In this document: positions 49,571 to 58,264 of the stretch, piece by piece
Numbering within the stretch: the stretch's first letter is position 1
Layout of the letters: every line of letters begins with the position of its first letter
DNA from: Edaphobacter sp.
Lineage (GTDB): Bacteria > Acidobacteriota > Terriglobia > Terriglobales > Acidobacteriaceae
Length of the DNA stretch: 64,000 nucleotides
Assembly (NCBI GenBank): GCA_025462645.1
Contig: JAOAPB010000085.1
Coordinates: 1 to 64,000 of the forward strand
Direction of reading: 5' to 3'
Notes under the pieces: model-generated
What the model was told of the DNA's origin: nothing
Databases searched by the model: none
The model's input: the letters and a program-made list of their open reading frames with translations, nothing else
Made by a program: the position numbers and the translations under genes

Positions 49571-50272
49571 CCGTTGCCTACGGAGAGTGCAAGTATGGCA
49601 TCCCCTGACTCTCGGTCTTAAGGTGCGTAACGGGAGAAGACAAAGTCTCGAGCTTTGACGGCCTGAAAAGGAGGTGTTGTGCGCACATCTTGCGGGTAAG
49701 CAAGTCTCAGCTCAGCCAGCATGGCTCAATTCAACAATTCGACCATACAAAGATGCGTTACCGGACTTCCTGATTGACAGAATGTGGAAATTTTGTGGGA
49801 TACACATTGCAACAACTCGGGTGATAGTGAGCAAAACGAGCAAATGAAAAGACGTCCATACGTGCGGGCAAATCACATGTAAGTCTAGGAAATGTTGATG
49901 TTTTGGCGCTGCGAACGATGCTACCAATGCGTCGGCTCCGCAATTAGTCCTGGAACGAATAGGTCCCCCTAACAGCGCGCTTGAACTTGGGTACCGCCGT
50001 CGTTCTGCCCAACGCAGATCCCGACCGCTCTCTTGTATCCAATGCCGGACGGCGGGACAGGTGCACCGGCGTATCCGACATTCCCTGTCATTAGAGGCCT
50101 CAGATCGAGGGCTGCCGCAGAAGAGCCAACAATCAGTGTGCTGACGTAAAGAATGATCCTTGCAGGGCTTCTCAGATTTTGCACGACACTTCGCAGCAGC
50201 TGGCTGAAGCTAACCTTAGGGGAAGCAGACGAGGCGACGCAAAGTTTCTTCTAACAGACTGCCAGATTTCTT
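49571..50272. other. Gene-poor stretch before the first two-component system
   Basis: About 700 bases with no recognised gene. The only candidate is a minus-strand frame 50184-49969 (71 codons, GTG start) with a signal-like segment (IILYVSTLIVGSSAAAL) and two Cys near the end (GICVGQNDGG); I give it about one chance in four of being a real small exported protein. Confidence 0.35.
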
Positions 50273-50288
50273 CTTCAGGCTCCGTTAA
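50273..50288 (+). promoter_or_regulatory. TTAA-type direct repeat box upstream of response regulator 1
   Basis: CTTCA-GGCTCC-GTTAA, an 11-bp-period repeat matching the site at 60790-60805. TACCCT (50301-50306), a weak -10, follows after 12 bases. The regulator ATG is 48 bases downstream, so autoregulation is suggested. Confidence 0.5.
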
Positions 50289-50336
50289 CCATGGAAGGCG
50301 TACCCTTAGCCGGTAGTCGGACGTATTGGGCTGGGG

Positions 50337-51035
50337 ATGAGAGCACTTGTTATTGAGGATGAACGGCGGCTTGCGGAGAACATCGCCCGCGGTCTTCAGC
50401 AGGGAGGCGGCTTCGCTGTGGACATCGCTCTCGACGGAGAGGAAGGCCTCTATAGCGCCGAAGCGGCCGTCTATGATGTCATCGTGCTCGATCTGATGTT
50501 GCCGAAGCTGGCTGGCGAGGAAGTTCTCAAGCGGTTACGTGAAAGAGGGTCGTCTTGCCCGGTCCTCGTCCTAACTGCAAAAGAAGATAAGAACCATCTC
50601 GTGTTCGTGCTGAACGCGGGGGCTGATGACTACCTGGCGAAACCTTTCGATACAGGGGAGCTCGTCGCAAGGGCGAAGACCATCATTCGTCGCAGCAAAG
50701 GACATTCAGCCTCGCGACTGGTTTTGGATACCCTCGTCCTCGATTTCAGTGCAAGATCCGTTCATCGTTCCAGCAAAGCATTGAACCTTACCCCGATGGA
50801 GTATCGGGTCATCGAATACCTTTTTCTTCGCATGGGTACGGTGGTTTCGAAGAGCGAGCTTCTCGAGCATCTGTATGACTTCAACTGGGAGAAGTTCAGC
50901 AACGTCGTTGAGGTCTTCATCTCGGGTCTGCGTCGAAAGATTGACGGAGAAAACGATGTGAAGCTGCTCCATACGCACCGCGGTCATGGATATTCACTGC
51001 GGCTACCCGCTGATCATGGACACTTCGATTCGTAG
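50337..51035 (+). CDS. OmpR/PhoB-family response regulator (QseB/PmrA-like)
   Basis: A 232-residue two-domain regulator. Receiver 1-120 with acidic pair ED at 8-9, phospho-accepting Asp52 in VIVLDLMLP, and Lys in DDYLAKPFD. The C-terminal winged helix is about 125-225 (LNLTPMEYRVIEYLFLRMGT, SKSELLEHLYDF, VVEVFISGLRRKI, THRGHGYSL). It overlaps the start of its histidine kinase by 20 bases. QseB/PmrA-type regulators bind 11-bp-period TTAA direct repeats, and several such repeats occur near this gene. ATG 50337 has only GGGG immediately before it. Confidence 0.93.
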   Translation: MRALVIEDERRLAENIARGLQQGGGFAVDIALDGEEGLYSAEAAVYDVIVLDLMLPKLAGEEVLKRLRERGSSCPVLVLTAKEDKNHLVFVLNAGADDYLAKPFDTGELVARAKTIIRRSKGHSASRLVLDTLVLDFSARSVHRSSKALNLTPMEYRVIEYLFLRMGTVVSKSELLEHLYDFNWEKFSNVVEVFISGLRRKIDGENDVKLLHTHRGHGYSLRLPADHGHFDS

Positions 51036-52458
51036 AAAGATTCTCGTCATTCTACTGGTGGCTCAGGGGCTCCTGACCGCAGTCTGCGTGACTGCTCTGG
51101 TCACCTATATCGACCAGCAACGTACCAACGTCTTCGACTCCGAGATCCAGCGCCGCGTCAGTCTACTCCTGCCAATGGTCCAGGTTGATGACGCTGACTC
51201 AACGCGCCTCAGGTTTACTCCGCGGCAGGAGCCACTTTCGTCAGACGATTTCTTCGACATTCGAGGTCTGAAAGGCGAGATCGTTGGAACGTCGTCGCAC
51301 TCGGTCACGATCGTTCATCGGACGGCTGGCGCTGACGCGAAAGGTTTTACCCTGAACGTCTACGGGCGACCCTACAGGGCACGATTTTTCCAGGCAATTC
51401 CGGTATTCATTGACCGGGATGAAGAAGGAAAGGTCGACATTCCCGGGCCCAAGATCAATGTCCTTTACGCAATATCGGCGACAACATTCAACGCGACTAC
51501 TCGCCGAATCAACGTCATCGCGGTGCTCGGAAGCCTGTTTTGGATCACATTGTCATGTCTCATCGCCTGGTACTCCGTGACAACAGGGATGATGCCGCTC
51601 GGTGAGCTTGCTGCGCAGGCATCAAAAATCACAGAACGGAAGTGGTCCTTCTCCCTCTCGCCGCAGATGCAACGGGTATCCGAACTTCGCCCTCTTGTAG
51701 GAGCCCTGGAGGCGCTCGTTACAAGATTGGGCACTGCGTTTGAGCGAGAGCGTACTTTTTTTAGCGATGCAGCCCATGAGCTGAAAACCATTGTAGCGAT
51801 TCAGAAGTCGTCACTGCAGGTGACACTTCAAGGGACAGAGAACGTCACGAAGTACAGAAATGGTCTGGAACGAGTATCGGAAGATATAGACCGCCTTAAC
51901 GTCCTCGTGCACCGCATGCTGTCGCTTGCATCCATCGAGAGTTCCGATCACTCCAACGCTGAGGTCTCGATCGCGCTCGAAGAAACCATCCTTGCGGCAT
52001 GTGATCAACTTCGGCCCGTCGCTACTGCGCATCAAATAACGCTGGATCTCCAACTTGCAACGCCTTGCCTTGTCGCAAGCGAACAGTACTTCCTTCAAAC
52101 GCTGTGGGGGACGCTCATTGAAAACGCCATTCGTTACAGCTTCCCCAACTCGTCCATCGCAGTCGCCACGGTGCTTCAAAAGGGATTTTGCACAGTATCG
52201 GTGACCGATCATGGTGTCGGAATCGCTCCTGAATACCTCCCCCATCTCTTTGAGAGGTTCTATCGAGCCGATCCGTCCCGCGCAAGAGATAGCGGCGGGT
52301 TCGGTCTTGGGTTGGCAATCGCCAAGGCAATCGTGGATCGACACCAGGGAGGGATAGAGATAAAGAGTGAACAAGGCAAGGGAACGACCGTATTGGTCAC
52401 GCTTCCATGTGTCGACGAACGCAGCGTCGCAAGACAACTCATCGGCGTCCAACAATAG
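51016..52458 (+). CDS. Sensor histidine kinase (QseC/PmrB-like)
   Basis: A 480-residue membrane kinase, partner of the preceding regulator. ATG 51016 starts the membrane helix region (RRKILVILLVAQGLLTAVCVT); an ATG ten codons earlier is less likely. A periplasmic domain of about 130 residues, second membrane helix LGSLFWITLSCLIAWYSVTTG, HAMP-like linker, then the H-box SDAAHELKT with His254, N-box LIENAIRYS, and G-boxes DHGVGIAPE and GGFGLGLAIAKAI. The H-box lacks the usual Arg-Thr-Pro (HELKTIVAIQ), as does the paralogue at 59016. Confidence 0.93.
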   Translation: MDTSIRRKILVILLVAQGLLTAVCVTALVTYIDQQRTNVFDSEIQRRVSLLLPMVQVDDADSTRLRFTPRQEPLSSDDFFDIRGLKGEIVGTSSHSVTIVHRTAGADAKGFTLNVYGRPYRARFFQAIPVFIDRDEEGKVDIPGPKINVLYAISATTFNATTRRINVIAVLGSLFWITLSCLIAWYSVTTGMMPLGELAAQASKITERKWSFSLSPQMQRVSELRPLVGALEALVTRLGTAFERERTFFSDAAHELKTIVAIQKSSLQVTLQGTENVTKYRNGLERVSEDIDRLNVLVHRMLSLASIESSDHSNAEVSIALEETILAACDQLRPVATAHQITLDLQLATPCLVASEQYFLQTLWGTLIENAIRYSFPNSSIAVATVLQKGFCTVSVTDHGVGIAPEYLPHLFERFYRADPSRARDSGGFGLGLAIAKAIVDRHQGGIEIKSEQGKGTTVLVTLPCVDERSVARQLIGVQQ

Positions 52459-52627
52459 GTATGCAACTTCATTTGGACGCACAGGCTCTGTTGCGTTATT
52501 GCAACAGGCGCCGAGAACCTATAACGGGACAAAGCTTGCTTCTCAATCGAAATGAAAATGAAGAGGCGCTTGCCAACGATGTTGATGGCAGCCTATTGGA
52601 TAGGTCTCTTGATTTAGAGGACTGGGA

Positions 52628-53740
52628 CTAGAACCAGGTCTGCTTTTTATATCTCAAGTAAGTCTCGCCGAATCTGCTCTCTAAGAGTTTCCGCTCACGT
52701 TTGATACGAACTACTTGTATTGGGACAAGAGCGAGGAAAATGGTAAGGTACCACGGCCTGTTCAGAAGCAGTATGAGTCCCACCGCGCTCAGGCCACCAA
52801 AAAGATAAATGGGGTTCTGAATACGTGAGTACAGCCCCCGTGTTATGAGAGTTCGCGCCTGAGCGCGCACCGAGAAGGATCCCCCAAGCTGGAAGCGCGC
52901 TATGATCCATAGAATTTCGGAGGGTACAAGCAGACCCAGTCCCACAAACTGCAACGTTGTCCACGTCTGATACCACGCCGCAATAGAGCACAGGATAGTT
53001 ACCAGGACCACGAATACAACGGACCTGCGGTTAGATCTCATTGCTTTCTTGTTCTGATCCGTGTGAGCGTCACCCTCAGAAGGCGCATTCTCTTGCGAGA
53101 GGTCACTTTCGGTCGGCGATGGTTCTCTGAACGGCGCCCTCAACGTCCTCGTCGTGGAGGTCCTTCCACCGCACTCCACATTTTCCGCACGACCAATGAT
53201 TCTTTTCGTCAACCTGATCCAGGCGGCATCGGTTGAACCACATGACACACAACGAGGCGCAACAAAGTCGTAAGACTTAAGTCGAGAGTTTATCTCTTTC
53301 AAGACCTCCTCGGGAATCTCCTTGGAGAGGAAGGCCAAAGCCTTTTCTGCATCGTCCCGGTCGACGAGGACCTGGACCGCCCGCGAGCCCCCTGTGCGCA
53401 GGGGCTGGGTTGTGGCTGCGATGTTTCCGAGTTTTAGCAGATCGCAGACCGCTTGTCCTTCTTCTAGACTTTTGCCCTCCCACACAGCCAGAGAGACGGC
53501 TTCGAAGTGATCTATATGATTTCCCCCTTTCAAGGTAGCTGGATGATTATTTCCGGGTTCCATCGTTTCATGTATTGACCAAAGGTTCCTTTTGATAAGT
53601 TCATCGCGCAGCGTTTCCTGCGCTGCTTCCGTAAGTTCGTCATAGGAGTACCGCAGGTGGAGGAGTTGTTCGTCGCTCTGGCAGGAGCAGAGATCATTCA
53701 GGCGCCGACGCTCGGAAAGAACACTCTTATTCGTCTTCAT
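52628..53740 (-). CDS. Fusion frame: DUF2007-like domain joined by a frameshift to an isoprenylcysteine-methyltransferase-like protein
   Basis: The 370-codon frame (ATG 53740; another start at 53761) joins two proteins. Residues about 60-165 are DUF2007-like (FEAVSLAVWEGKSLEEGQAV, LVDRDDAEKALAFLSKE). The last 137 residues, from an internal ATG at 53041 (MRSNRRSVVFVVLVTILCSI), are an integral-membrane methyltransferase of the ICMT/PEMT type, with the signature TRGLYSRIQNPIYLFGG and the terminal ERKLLESRFGETYLRYKK. The connecting part (TKRIIGRAENVECGGRTSTT) is not protein-like. Reading it one frame over restores a zinc ribbon and its own stop codon, so two genes have probably been joined by loss of one base near 53,220. 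The methyltransferase may still be made from 53041. Confidence 0.75.
   Translation of the reverse strand: MKTNKSVLSERRRLNDLCSCQSDEQLLHLRYSYDELTEAAQETLRDELIKRNLWSIHETMEPGNNHPATLKGGNHIDHFEAVSLAVWEGKSLEEGQAVCDLLKLGNIAATTQPLRTGGSRAVQVLVDRDDAEKALAFLSKEIPEEVLKEINSRLKSYDFVAPRCVSCGSTDAAWIRLTKRIIGRAENVECGGRTSTTRTLRAPFREPSPTESDLSQENAPSEGDAHTDQNKKAMRSNRRSVVFVVLVTILCSIAAWYQTWTTLQFVGLGLLVPSEILWIIARFQLGGSFSVRAQARTLITRGLYSRIQNPIYLFGGLSAVGLILLLNRPWYLTIFLALVPIQVVRIKRERKLLESRFGETYLRYKKQTWF
53103..53225 (-). other. Zinc-ribbon coding text in an alternative frame inside the fusion gene
   Basis: After CVSCGSTDAA in the main frame, the +1 frame reads LDQVDEKNHWSCGKCGVRWK and then DLHDEDVEGAVQ, ending at TGA 53105-53103. 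The two CxxC pairs CVSC and CGKC make a standard zinc ribbon, as at the end of many DUF2007 proteins. The shift point is within GCCGCCTGGATCAGG (minus strand, about 53,215-53,226). Confidence 0.65.
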
Positions 53741-53813
53741 ATCGGTGATCGTCCGATCCAATCAGAGGCCTTCAACATGATGCGAGGAAAACGAGTCTTT
53801 GCCAACAGACTGT

Positions 53814-53856
53814 GCATTTATTAAGGGAGCTAGCGCTACCTTAATAAATGCTTAAC
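53814..53856. promoter_or_regulatory. 13-bp perfect inverted repeat overlapping a TTAA-N7-TTAA box
   Basis: GCATTTATTAAGG (53814-53826) and CCTTAATAAATGC (53839-53851) are perfect inverted repeats around GAGCTAGCGCTA. The right arm continues into CTTAATAAATGCTTAAC (53840-53856), which is also an 11-bp-period TTAA repeat. It lies 74 bases before the fusion gene start. No T-run follows, so an operator is more likely than a terminator. Confidence 0.5.
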
Positions 53857-54078
53857 CTCCCGCAGTATGCCTTTCTCGCGGAAGCAGACAGGAGAGGATA
53901 ATCCGTTTCCACGGATGCCATTTGCGTCGTTTCGTGCAACTGGTCTATGCTTCGACCGTGAAGACGCAAAAAAACGTTGGGAAAATCGATGACTACGGAC
54001 ACTCGCGCTGATGGCAAAGCGTGGTCGGCAGCACGTAGATCCTAACGCGCTGCCGACCCTAGCCAGCAGATGCACAGG

Positions 54079-54540
54079 CTACTCTTCGTGAGAGAGCTTG
54101 CCGCCGTCGGGTCCGACCTGAATCTCGCCCTTCTTGGATCCCTTGAGGGTCGCCGCTTCGTATGCGACCAGTTTGCCTTGCTTCGTAAGCGATTCGACCT
54201 TGGTGATCTTCGCGCCAGCAGCTTTCGTTGTGAGAGCCCCTCGGACGTTCGCTGGAAGGGAATCGAAGCCGACCTCCTCTTCGATTTCATTCAACGTTCC
54301 GTCTTCTGCGATCTGAATGTCCTTCGAGTGACTGTCTGCCATCATCTCGGCTTCGTAGACTTTCTTGCCATGCTCGCGTTCGGTCAAGAATCCCTTGATG
54401 GTTGCCCCCTTGGACTGCTCCTGCACCGTCTTCTGGACGGCGGGCGGTAGATCGGATTGGCTGATCTTCTTTTCTTGTGCCGCGCCACAGAGACTCGAGG
54501 CGAGGATAAGCGCTGTTGCCAATTGGGAGTGGCGGGTCAT
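54079..54540 (-). CDS. Secreted PepSY-like domain protein
   Basis: A 153-residue exported protein. Signal peptide MTRHSQLATALILASSLCGAA, then two PepSY-like (PF11396) repeats: ISQSDLPPAVQKTVQEQSKG to KVYEAEMMADSHSKDIQIAE, and VGFDSLPANVRGALTTKAAG to LVAYEAATLKGSKKGEIQVG. These domains are periplasmic and often controlled by QseBC/PmrAB-type systems. AGGAG precedes ATG 54540. A TTAA-N7-TTAA box lies 51 bases upstream. Confidence 0.85.
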   Translation of the reverse strand: MTRHSQLATALILASSLCGAAQEKKISQSDLPPAVQKTVQEQSKGATIKGFLTEREHGKKVYEAEMMADSHSKDIQIAEDGTLNEIEEEVGFDSLPANVRGALTTKAAGAKITKVESLTKQGKLVAYEAATLKGSKKGEIQVGPDGGKLSHEE

Positions 54541-54590
54541 TGTTGTTCTCCTGTCGCGTAAAGACGCTAAGGCACCGTCGCAGCAGTTCG

Positions 54591-54606
54591 CTTAAATTCT
54601 GCTTAA
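54591..54606. promoter_or_regulatory. TTAA-N7-TTAA box upstream of the PepSY-like gene
   Basis: CTTAA-ATTCTG-CTTAA, exact 11-bp period, 51 bases before ATG 54540 (minus strand). Because TTAA is a palindrome the orientation is ambiguous. Confidence 0.5.
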
Positions 54607-54804
54607 CGCGAGGTTGCTGTGATTCTCACACCCACTGCGTTAGCCGGTGTTTATTCTTGGGAGATGCACGAGCGTACCGACAGAAGGGAGACTGGCTGAC
54701 GTGAAAGCTGTGCTGATGGCCTCCGCGCCAACAGCGGGAGGCACTTTTCCTTGCTCGAGGTGAACGCAGCAAGAGTGGCATTCCCTGAGCGTTTTTTCCA
54801 GGTC

Positions 54805-54820
54805 ATTAAGCCCGTCTTAA
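54805..54820 (+). promoter_or_regulatory. TTAA-N7-TTAA box upstream of the 447-residue secreted protein gene
   Basis: ATTAA-GCCCGT-CTTAA, exact 11-bp period. TACGAC (54833-54838) lies 12 bases further, the same spacing as at 50273 and 60790, and the GTG start follows 7 bases later, so the mRNA may be leaderless. Confidence 0.5.
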
Positions 54821-54845
54821 CGTCACTTTATGTACGACAGTAAGA

Positions 54846-56189
54846 GTGAAGAGCCGACCCACACAACGCTCGTCAACGCCCGCAGCCTGCCTAGCTTTCC
54901 TCCTCCTCGCCAGGTTCCATGTGCTGTCCGCGCAGAGTGTCGTCATACTTGCAGGAACCGCTGCGCGCGCGGAGCTGGTCAAGAGTTCATCGGTTCACCA
55001 TGGGCAAAGCTTATCAGCGAAGCTGATCGATCCCATCTACTTGGGCGACAAAGTTGCGTTGCCGGCGGGGACCCCATTGCGGGGCAACATCGTAGGTCTC
55101 GCTGCCGACAGCAAACGGCGAATACGAGGCCGGCTGAATGGCGACTTCACCCCGTTTCACAGATCTGCTGTCCGATTCGACTCGGTCGTCTTGCCCTCAG
55201 GACAGGCCGTTCCGATCGAAACGACTCAGGAGACCGGCGCGGTGGTCGTGCGAGTCGTGTCGGCGCGGAAGTCTCAACGCGCAGGCAGCTACCTGCGTCA
55301 TGTCTGGAGAGTCGCGAAGGACGACGCACGAAGGGCAAAGGAAGTGTTCACAGGACCCGATAAAGGAGAGCGCTTGGAGCGCTTTGCGTACAGCCAACTC
55401 CCCTACCATCCGGAGAAGCTTTACAAAGGCGTAGCGTACGCCTTCGAGTTCGCAAAGCCCGTTGACTTACCGGCGCAGACGTTGCCATTAGCCACCCAGA
55501 CGCCGTCTGCTCCAGAAACGGCCCAAGCTGATCTGCGCGCTTACCTCAAAACCTCCATAAATTCGCGAGAAACCAAGACCGGAACGGTCATCGAAGCTGT
55601 GGTTGCTGAGCCGTACTTCGATGCCTCGCAGGAGCTGCGGATTCCTCAAGGGGCAACCTTGCTCGGAACGGTTACGCAGGCAAAGGCGGCAAGGTGGTTC
55701 GGACGCAGTGGAAAGCTTCGTTTCGCATTCACGCAGGTCCGCTTTCCAGAGGGGGAGTCTCAGATGATCCAGGGTACTCCCAGCGCCGTCGAGGCGAAGA
55801 AGACTCAGGAACTGGCGATGGACGCAGAAGGCGGAGTCAGGCCTGCATCGAAAGACAGATTCCTTCGTCCTCTGCTACTTACCGCTTTAGCCAGCTATGC
55901 CTCCGAAGGAGATGGTGGAAACAGTGTTGGCGGAGATGCCGTGGCATCGAATGGATTCGGTTTGGTTGGACGCATCGCCGGGATCGCTGGGGGTTCTCCA
56001 GAACTTGCGATGGGGATCGGCTACTATGCGGCAGCTCTGAGCAGCTATGACAGTTTCATTGCCAAGGGTCAAGATGTCACCTTTCCTCGAAACACGCGAC
56101 TGGAGATTCAGCTCAATACTGTAGGAGATCATCCAGGGCAGCGCATAGAATCGCGCAAAGTACTCGGCGGCTTGTCAGTGCAGAAGTGA
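54846..56189 (+). CDS. Secreted protein of unknown function
   Basis: A 447-residue exported protein starting at GTG 54846. Signal peptide ACLAFLLLARFHVLSAQ, then two related beta-rich modules with a GTxLxGxI/VxxA rhythm: AGTPLRGNIVGLAADSKRRI near residue 78 and QGATLLGTVTQAKAARWFGR near residue 270. This rhythm resembles the TrbI/VirB10-like or OB-type barrel of secretion-related proteins, but I cannot assign a family. A Gly/Ser/Ala-rich stretch near 350-395 precedes a last beta segment (RNTRLEIQLNTVG). Its 3' end lies inside the 89-bp repeat described at 56148. Confidence 0.6.
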   Translation: MKSRPTQRSSTPAACLAFLLLARFHVLSAQSVVILAGTAARAELVKSSSVHHGQSLSAKLIDPIYLGDKVALPAGTPLRGNIVGLAADSKRRIRGRLNGDFTPFHRSAVRFDSVVLPSGQAVPIETTQETGAVVVRVVSARKSQRAGSYLRHVWRVAKDDARRAKEVFTGPDKGERLERFAYSQLPYHPEKLYKGVAYAFEFAKPVDLPAQTLPLATQTPSAPETAQADLRAYLKTSINSRETKTGTVIEAVVAEPYFDASQELRIPQGATLLGTVTQAKAARWFGRSGKLRFAFTQVRFPEGESQMIQGTPSAVEAKKTQELAMDAEGGVRPASKDRFLRPLLLTALASYASEGDGGNSVGGDAVASNGFGLVGRIAGIAGGSPELAMGIGYYAAALSSYDSFIAKGQDVTFPRNTRLEIQLNTVGDHPGQRIESRKVLGGLSVQK

Positions 56190-56835
56190 ATTGAGAGAGG
56201 TCCTTATAAATGCGCTGCTCAACGATCGCAATCAGGGAAGAGCCTTGTGTTCGAAGTTGGTGAAGGAGATGTTGCCGCTGATAGATGCGGGCGTTACTTG
56301 ACGGGAATTGAAACTGCACCCGGCCATCCGGAGTGGGAGAGAGGGTGCCGACGAGCTCAATGGGAAAAGAAACGATCTTGTATACGGTGCCATGCAGCTT
56401 GAGCTGGTCTCCCTCGGGCTGGAGCGAGATGTTCTTGAGAGGAGCGTTGGCCGGAGAGCTGGCGTACAGATAGTTGCTGATGTCGCCAATATTGGCGTGG
56501 ATGACGCTTTTCTGAATTTGAAGGACAAAGGACTCCCGGTCATCGGAGGACGGATTGACCTGGCGGCGGGTACGAACCATCTGTCCACGAATCCAGCGGA
56601 TATAGATGCGGAAGTCGGGGCCTTTGCGCAGGAGCAGATTATGCGCGTAGAGCGAGGTCGGGGCGAAGTCATCAGCGGAGGGAGTGCCGGTCACGCTGAC
56701 GGGGCCGAGATCTGCGGCTAAGGAGGATGACGCGGGAACGGATACCTTCGACCGCGAATGCCAGAAGAGCCAGCAGAGGCAGAGGATGGCAACCGTAGCA
56801 GCGGTTGCGATAATGGCAAAGCGGACACGGGTCAT
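56113..56835 (-). CDS. Membrane-anchored hypothetical protein
   Basis: A 240-residue protein: N-terminal helix (RFAIIATAATVAILCLCWLF) and a periplasmic beta-rich domain (LGPVSVTGTPSADDFAPTSL, ILQIQKSVIHANIGD-like text, LHGTVYKIVSFPIELVGTLS). No family recognised. Its last 40 codons run into the 3' end of the opposite gene (77-base overlap) inside the 89-bp repeat, and that tail (TSRRVLCAILCAALDDLLQY) is not convincing; the original stop was probably lost and the true protein is likely about 200 residues. Confidence 0.5.
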   Translation of the reverse strand: MTRVRFAIIATAATVAILCLCWLFWHSRSKVSVPASSSLAADLGPVSVTGTPSADDFAPTSLYAHNLLLRKGPDFRIYIRWIRGQMVRTRRQVNPSSDDRESFVLQIQKSVIHANIGDISNYLYASSPANAPLKNISLQPEGDQLKLHGTVYKIVSFPIELVGTLSPTPDGRVQFQFPSSNARIYQRQHLLHQLRTQGSSLIAIVEQRIYKDLSQFTSALTSRRVLCAILCAALDDLLQY

Positions 56836-57021
56836 GTGCCATTTTAGTGTGATACGAGGCGCCTCGAAGGTCTGGAATCGCTAAGCCCGATTATCAGTTG
56901 ACGTAGCGGACGTTCCAGCAGGGTATCGCTTGGAATCACGCAAAGTACTCGGCGGCTTTTCAGCGCAGAAGTGAATACATTAAGGTTCTGATGAATACGG
57001 TGCTCAACGATCGGGATCAGG
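56148..57021 (+). repeat. Pair of 89-bp direct repeats flanking the membrane-anchored gene
   Basis: 56148-56236 and 56933-57021 align without gaps over 89 bases with about 15 mismatches. Copy 1 holds the 3' end of the secreted-protein gene (codons for KVLGGLSVQK and stop); copy 2 holds the same words (KVLGGFSAQK, stop) without the gene body, and also the 3' end of the minus gene ending at 57004. The 240-codon gene lies between the copies. Confidence 0.75.
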
Positions 57022-58122
57022 TTTCCCCTGCGCGAAAGACGGGACTTTGGATGTAAGATTTCGTAGTAAGAACTCCCGGATCAAGTTGCCGATGGCATCG
57101 GATCCGGTGATGACCAGCCCGTTGCGTAACGTCAGCGATGCGCTGCGATCCTCGGGACTGCGGTAAAGATTGGAGATGCCGGCCGCAGCGAAATTTCCGA
57201 AGAGGTTCGAGAAGTTAGGCTGTGATCTGCCATTGTCTCCTCGGGTGATAACGGTCGCTCCGATTGCGTAGAGAGCACGTGAGCGAATGGTGCCCTTTCC
57301 TTTATAGAAGTATCTCGGATCCTGATGGAACAGCGACGGCAGAATGGCGTGTCCAACCATTCCGCCTATAACATGGTCGGCGTACGCGGCGCCGTACCGC
57401 TTCGCGTATCCTTCCGGGCCTGCGTCATAACCCGGGAATGTATTGTGGGCCTGTTCGATGCCCGCGACTCCTCCTGCCAACAAGAACGCGACCGGATCCG
57501 TAGCGGATCGGAGGGCTAAATGGAATTTCAATCTTGGCGTGAGCGGCGCCGCGTCCCAAATGTAGCTGCTATAGAAGTTCGGAATGATGCCCAGAACCCG
57601 TTGCTTCTCTTCAAGCTGAACCTGTGCCTGAGCGACCTGTTCCGAATTGGCGGTCACCGTTACGTCTGTCCTCGCTGCCACGATAGGTAAGGCGGTAGCC
57701 GGTAGCTCACGCATCTCACCAGCAGCAAGCACCACCTCTCCGGCCTCAAAAGTTTGGAAGCCTTCGGCGTTGATTGACAGGCGATACGCTCCTGGGGGCA
57801 GATTGGAGAACGTGAATCTTCCAGAGACATCCGATATCGCGACTCGCTTTCCTGCGGCATCGGTGCCGGTAAGTGTGACGTGTGCATTCGGGATCACAGA
57901 GCCGCTGCGATCGGTAACTGTGCCGGAAATACTTGCATGACTCTGGGAAGCATCTGAGCCCTGTTCGGACGACTGGAAGCCCGATCCTATTCCAGGCGCG
58001 TCCGGCAGCTCTGCGCTAAGGCTTGTGGTGTTCGATAGATTTTGAGCAGTGCCCTTGCACGGCAGCAGGCAAGAGGCGGTAACGATGGCCAGGACACAAA
58101 ACTTGTGCGCTCGTTGACTCAT
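57004..58122 (-). CDS. Secreted protein with carboxypeptidase-regulatory-like domain
   Basis: A 372-residue exported protein. Signal peptide about 1-26 (CVLAIVTASCLLPCKGTAQ), a carboxypeptidase-regulatory/Ig-like fold about 64-150 (ISGTVTDRSGSVIPNAHVTL, DVSGRFTFSNLPPGAYRL), and a C-terminal domain of about 190 residues (LTPRLKFHLALRSATDPVAF, KRYGAAYADHVIGGMVGHAI, HQDPRYFYKGKGTIRSRALY) that I recall from many acidobacterial outer-envelope proteins but cannot name. There is no beta-barrel of TonB receptor size. A TTAA-N7-TTAA box lies 127 bases upstream. Confidence 0.75.
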   Translation of the reverse strand: MSQRAHKFCVLAIVTASCLLPCKGTAQNLSNTTSLSAELPDAPGIGSGFQSSEQGSDASQSHASISGTVTDRSGSVIPNAHVTLTGTDAAGKRVAISDVSGRFTFSNLPPGAYRLSINAEGFQTFEAGEVVLAAGEMRELPATALPIVAARTDVTVTANSEQVAQAQVQLEEKQRVLGIIPNFYSSYIWDAAPLTPRLKFHLALRSATDPVAFLLAGGVAGIEQAHNTFPGYDAGPEGYAKRYGAAYADHVIGGMVGHAILPSLFHQDPRYFYKGKGTIRSRALYAIGATVITRGDNGRSQPNFSNLFGNFAAAGISNLYRSPEDRSASLTLRNGLVITGSDAIGNLIREFLLRNLTSKVPSFAQGKPDPDR

Positions 58123-58248
58123 TGTTGGGGTAAACCCAATCCTCGTGCACTATGAACTGGAGTGCACGAGTGTTGTTTGTGAAATCGCGACATCAGAGTC
58201 CCCAATGGGCTTAGTCTTCTACCCCAAACTGATAGTGATATTTCCTCC

Positions 58249-58264
58249 CTTAAGATCCGCTTAA
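58249..58264. promoter_or_regulatory. TTAA-N7-TTAA box between the secreted protein gene and response regulator 2
   Basis: CTTAA-GATCCG-CTTAA, exact 11-bp period, in the divergent region between genes starting at 58122 (minus) and 58435 (plus). It could serve either. Confidence 0.5.

Noticed and set aside
52488..52507. CTGTTGC/GCAACAG hairpin after kinase 1 as terminator
   Set aside because: The 7-bp stem has no following T-run, and a functional role is not supported.
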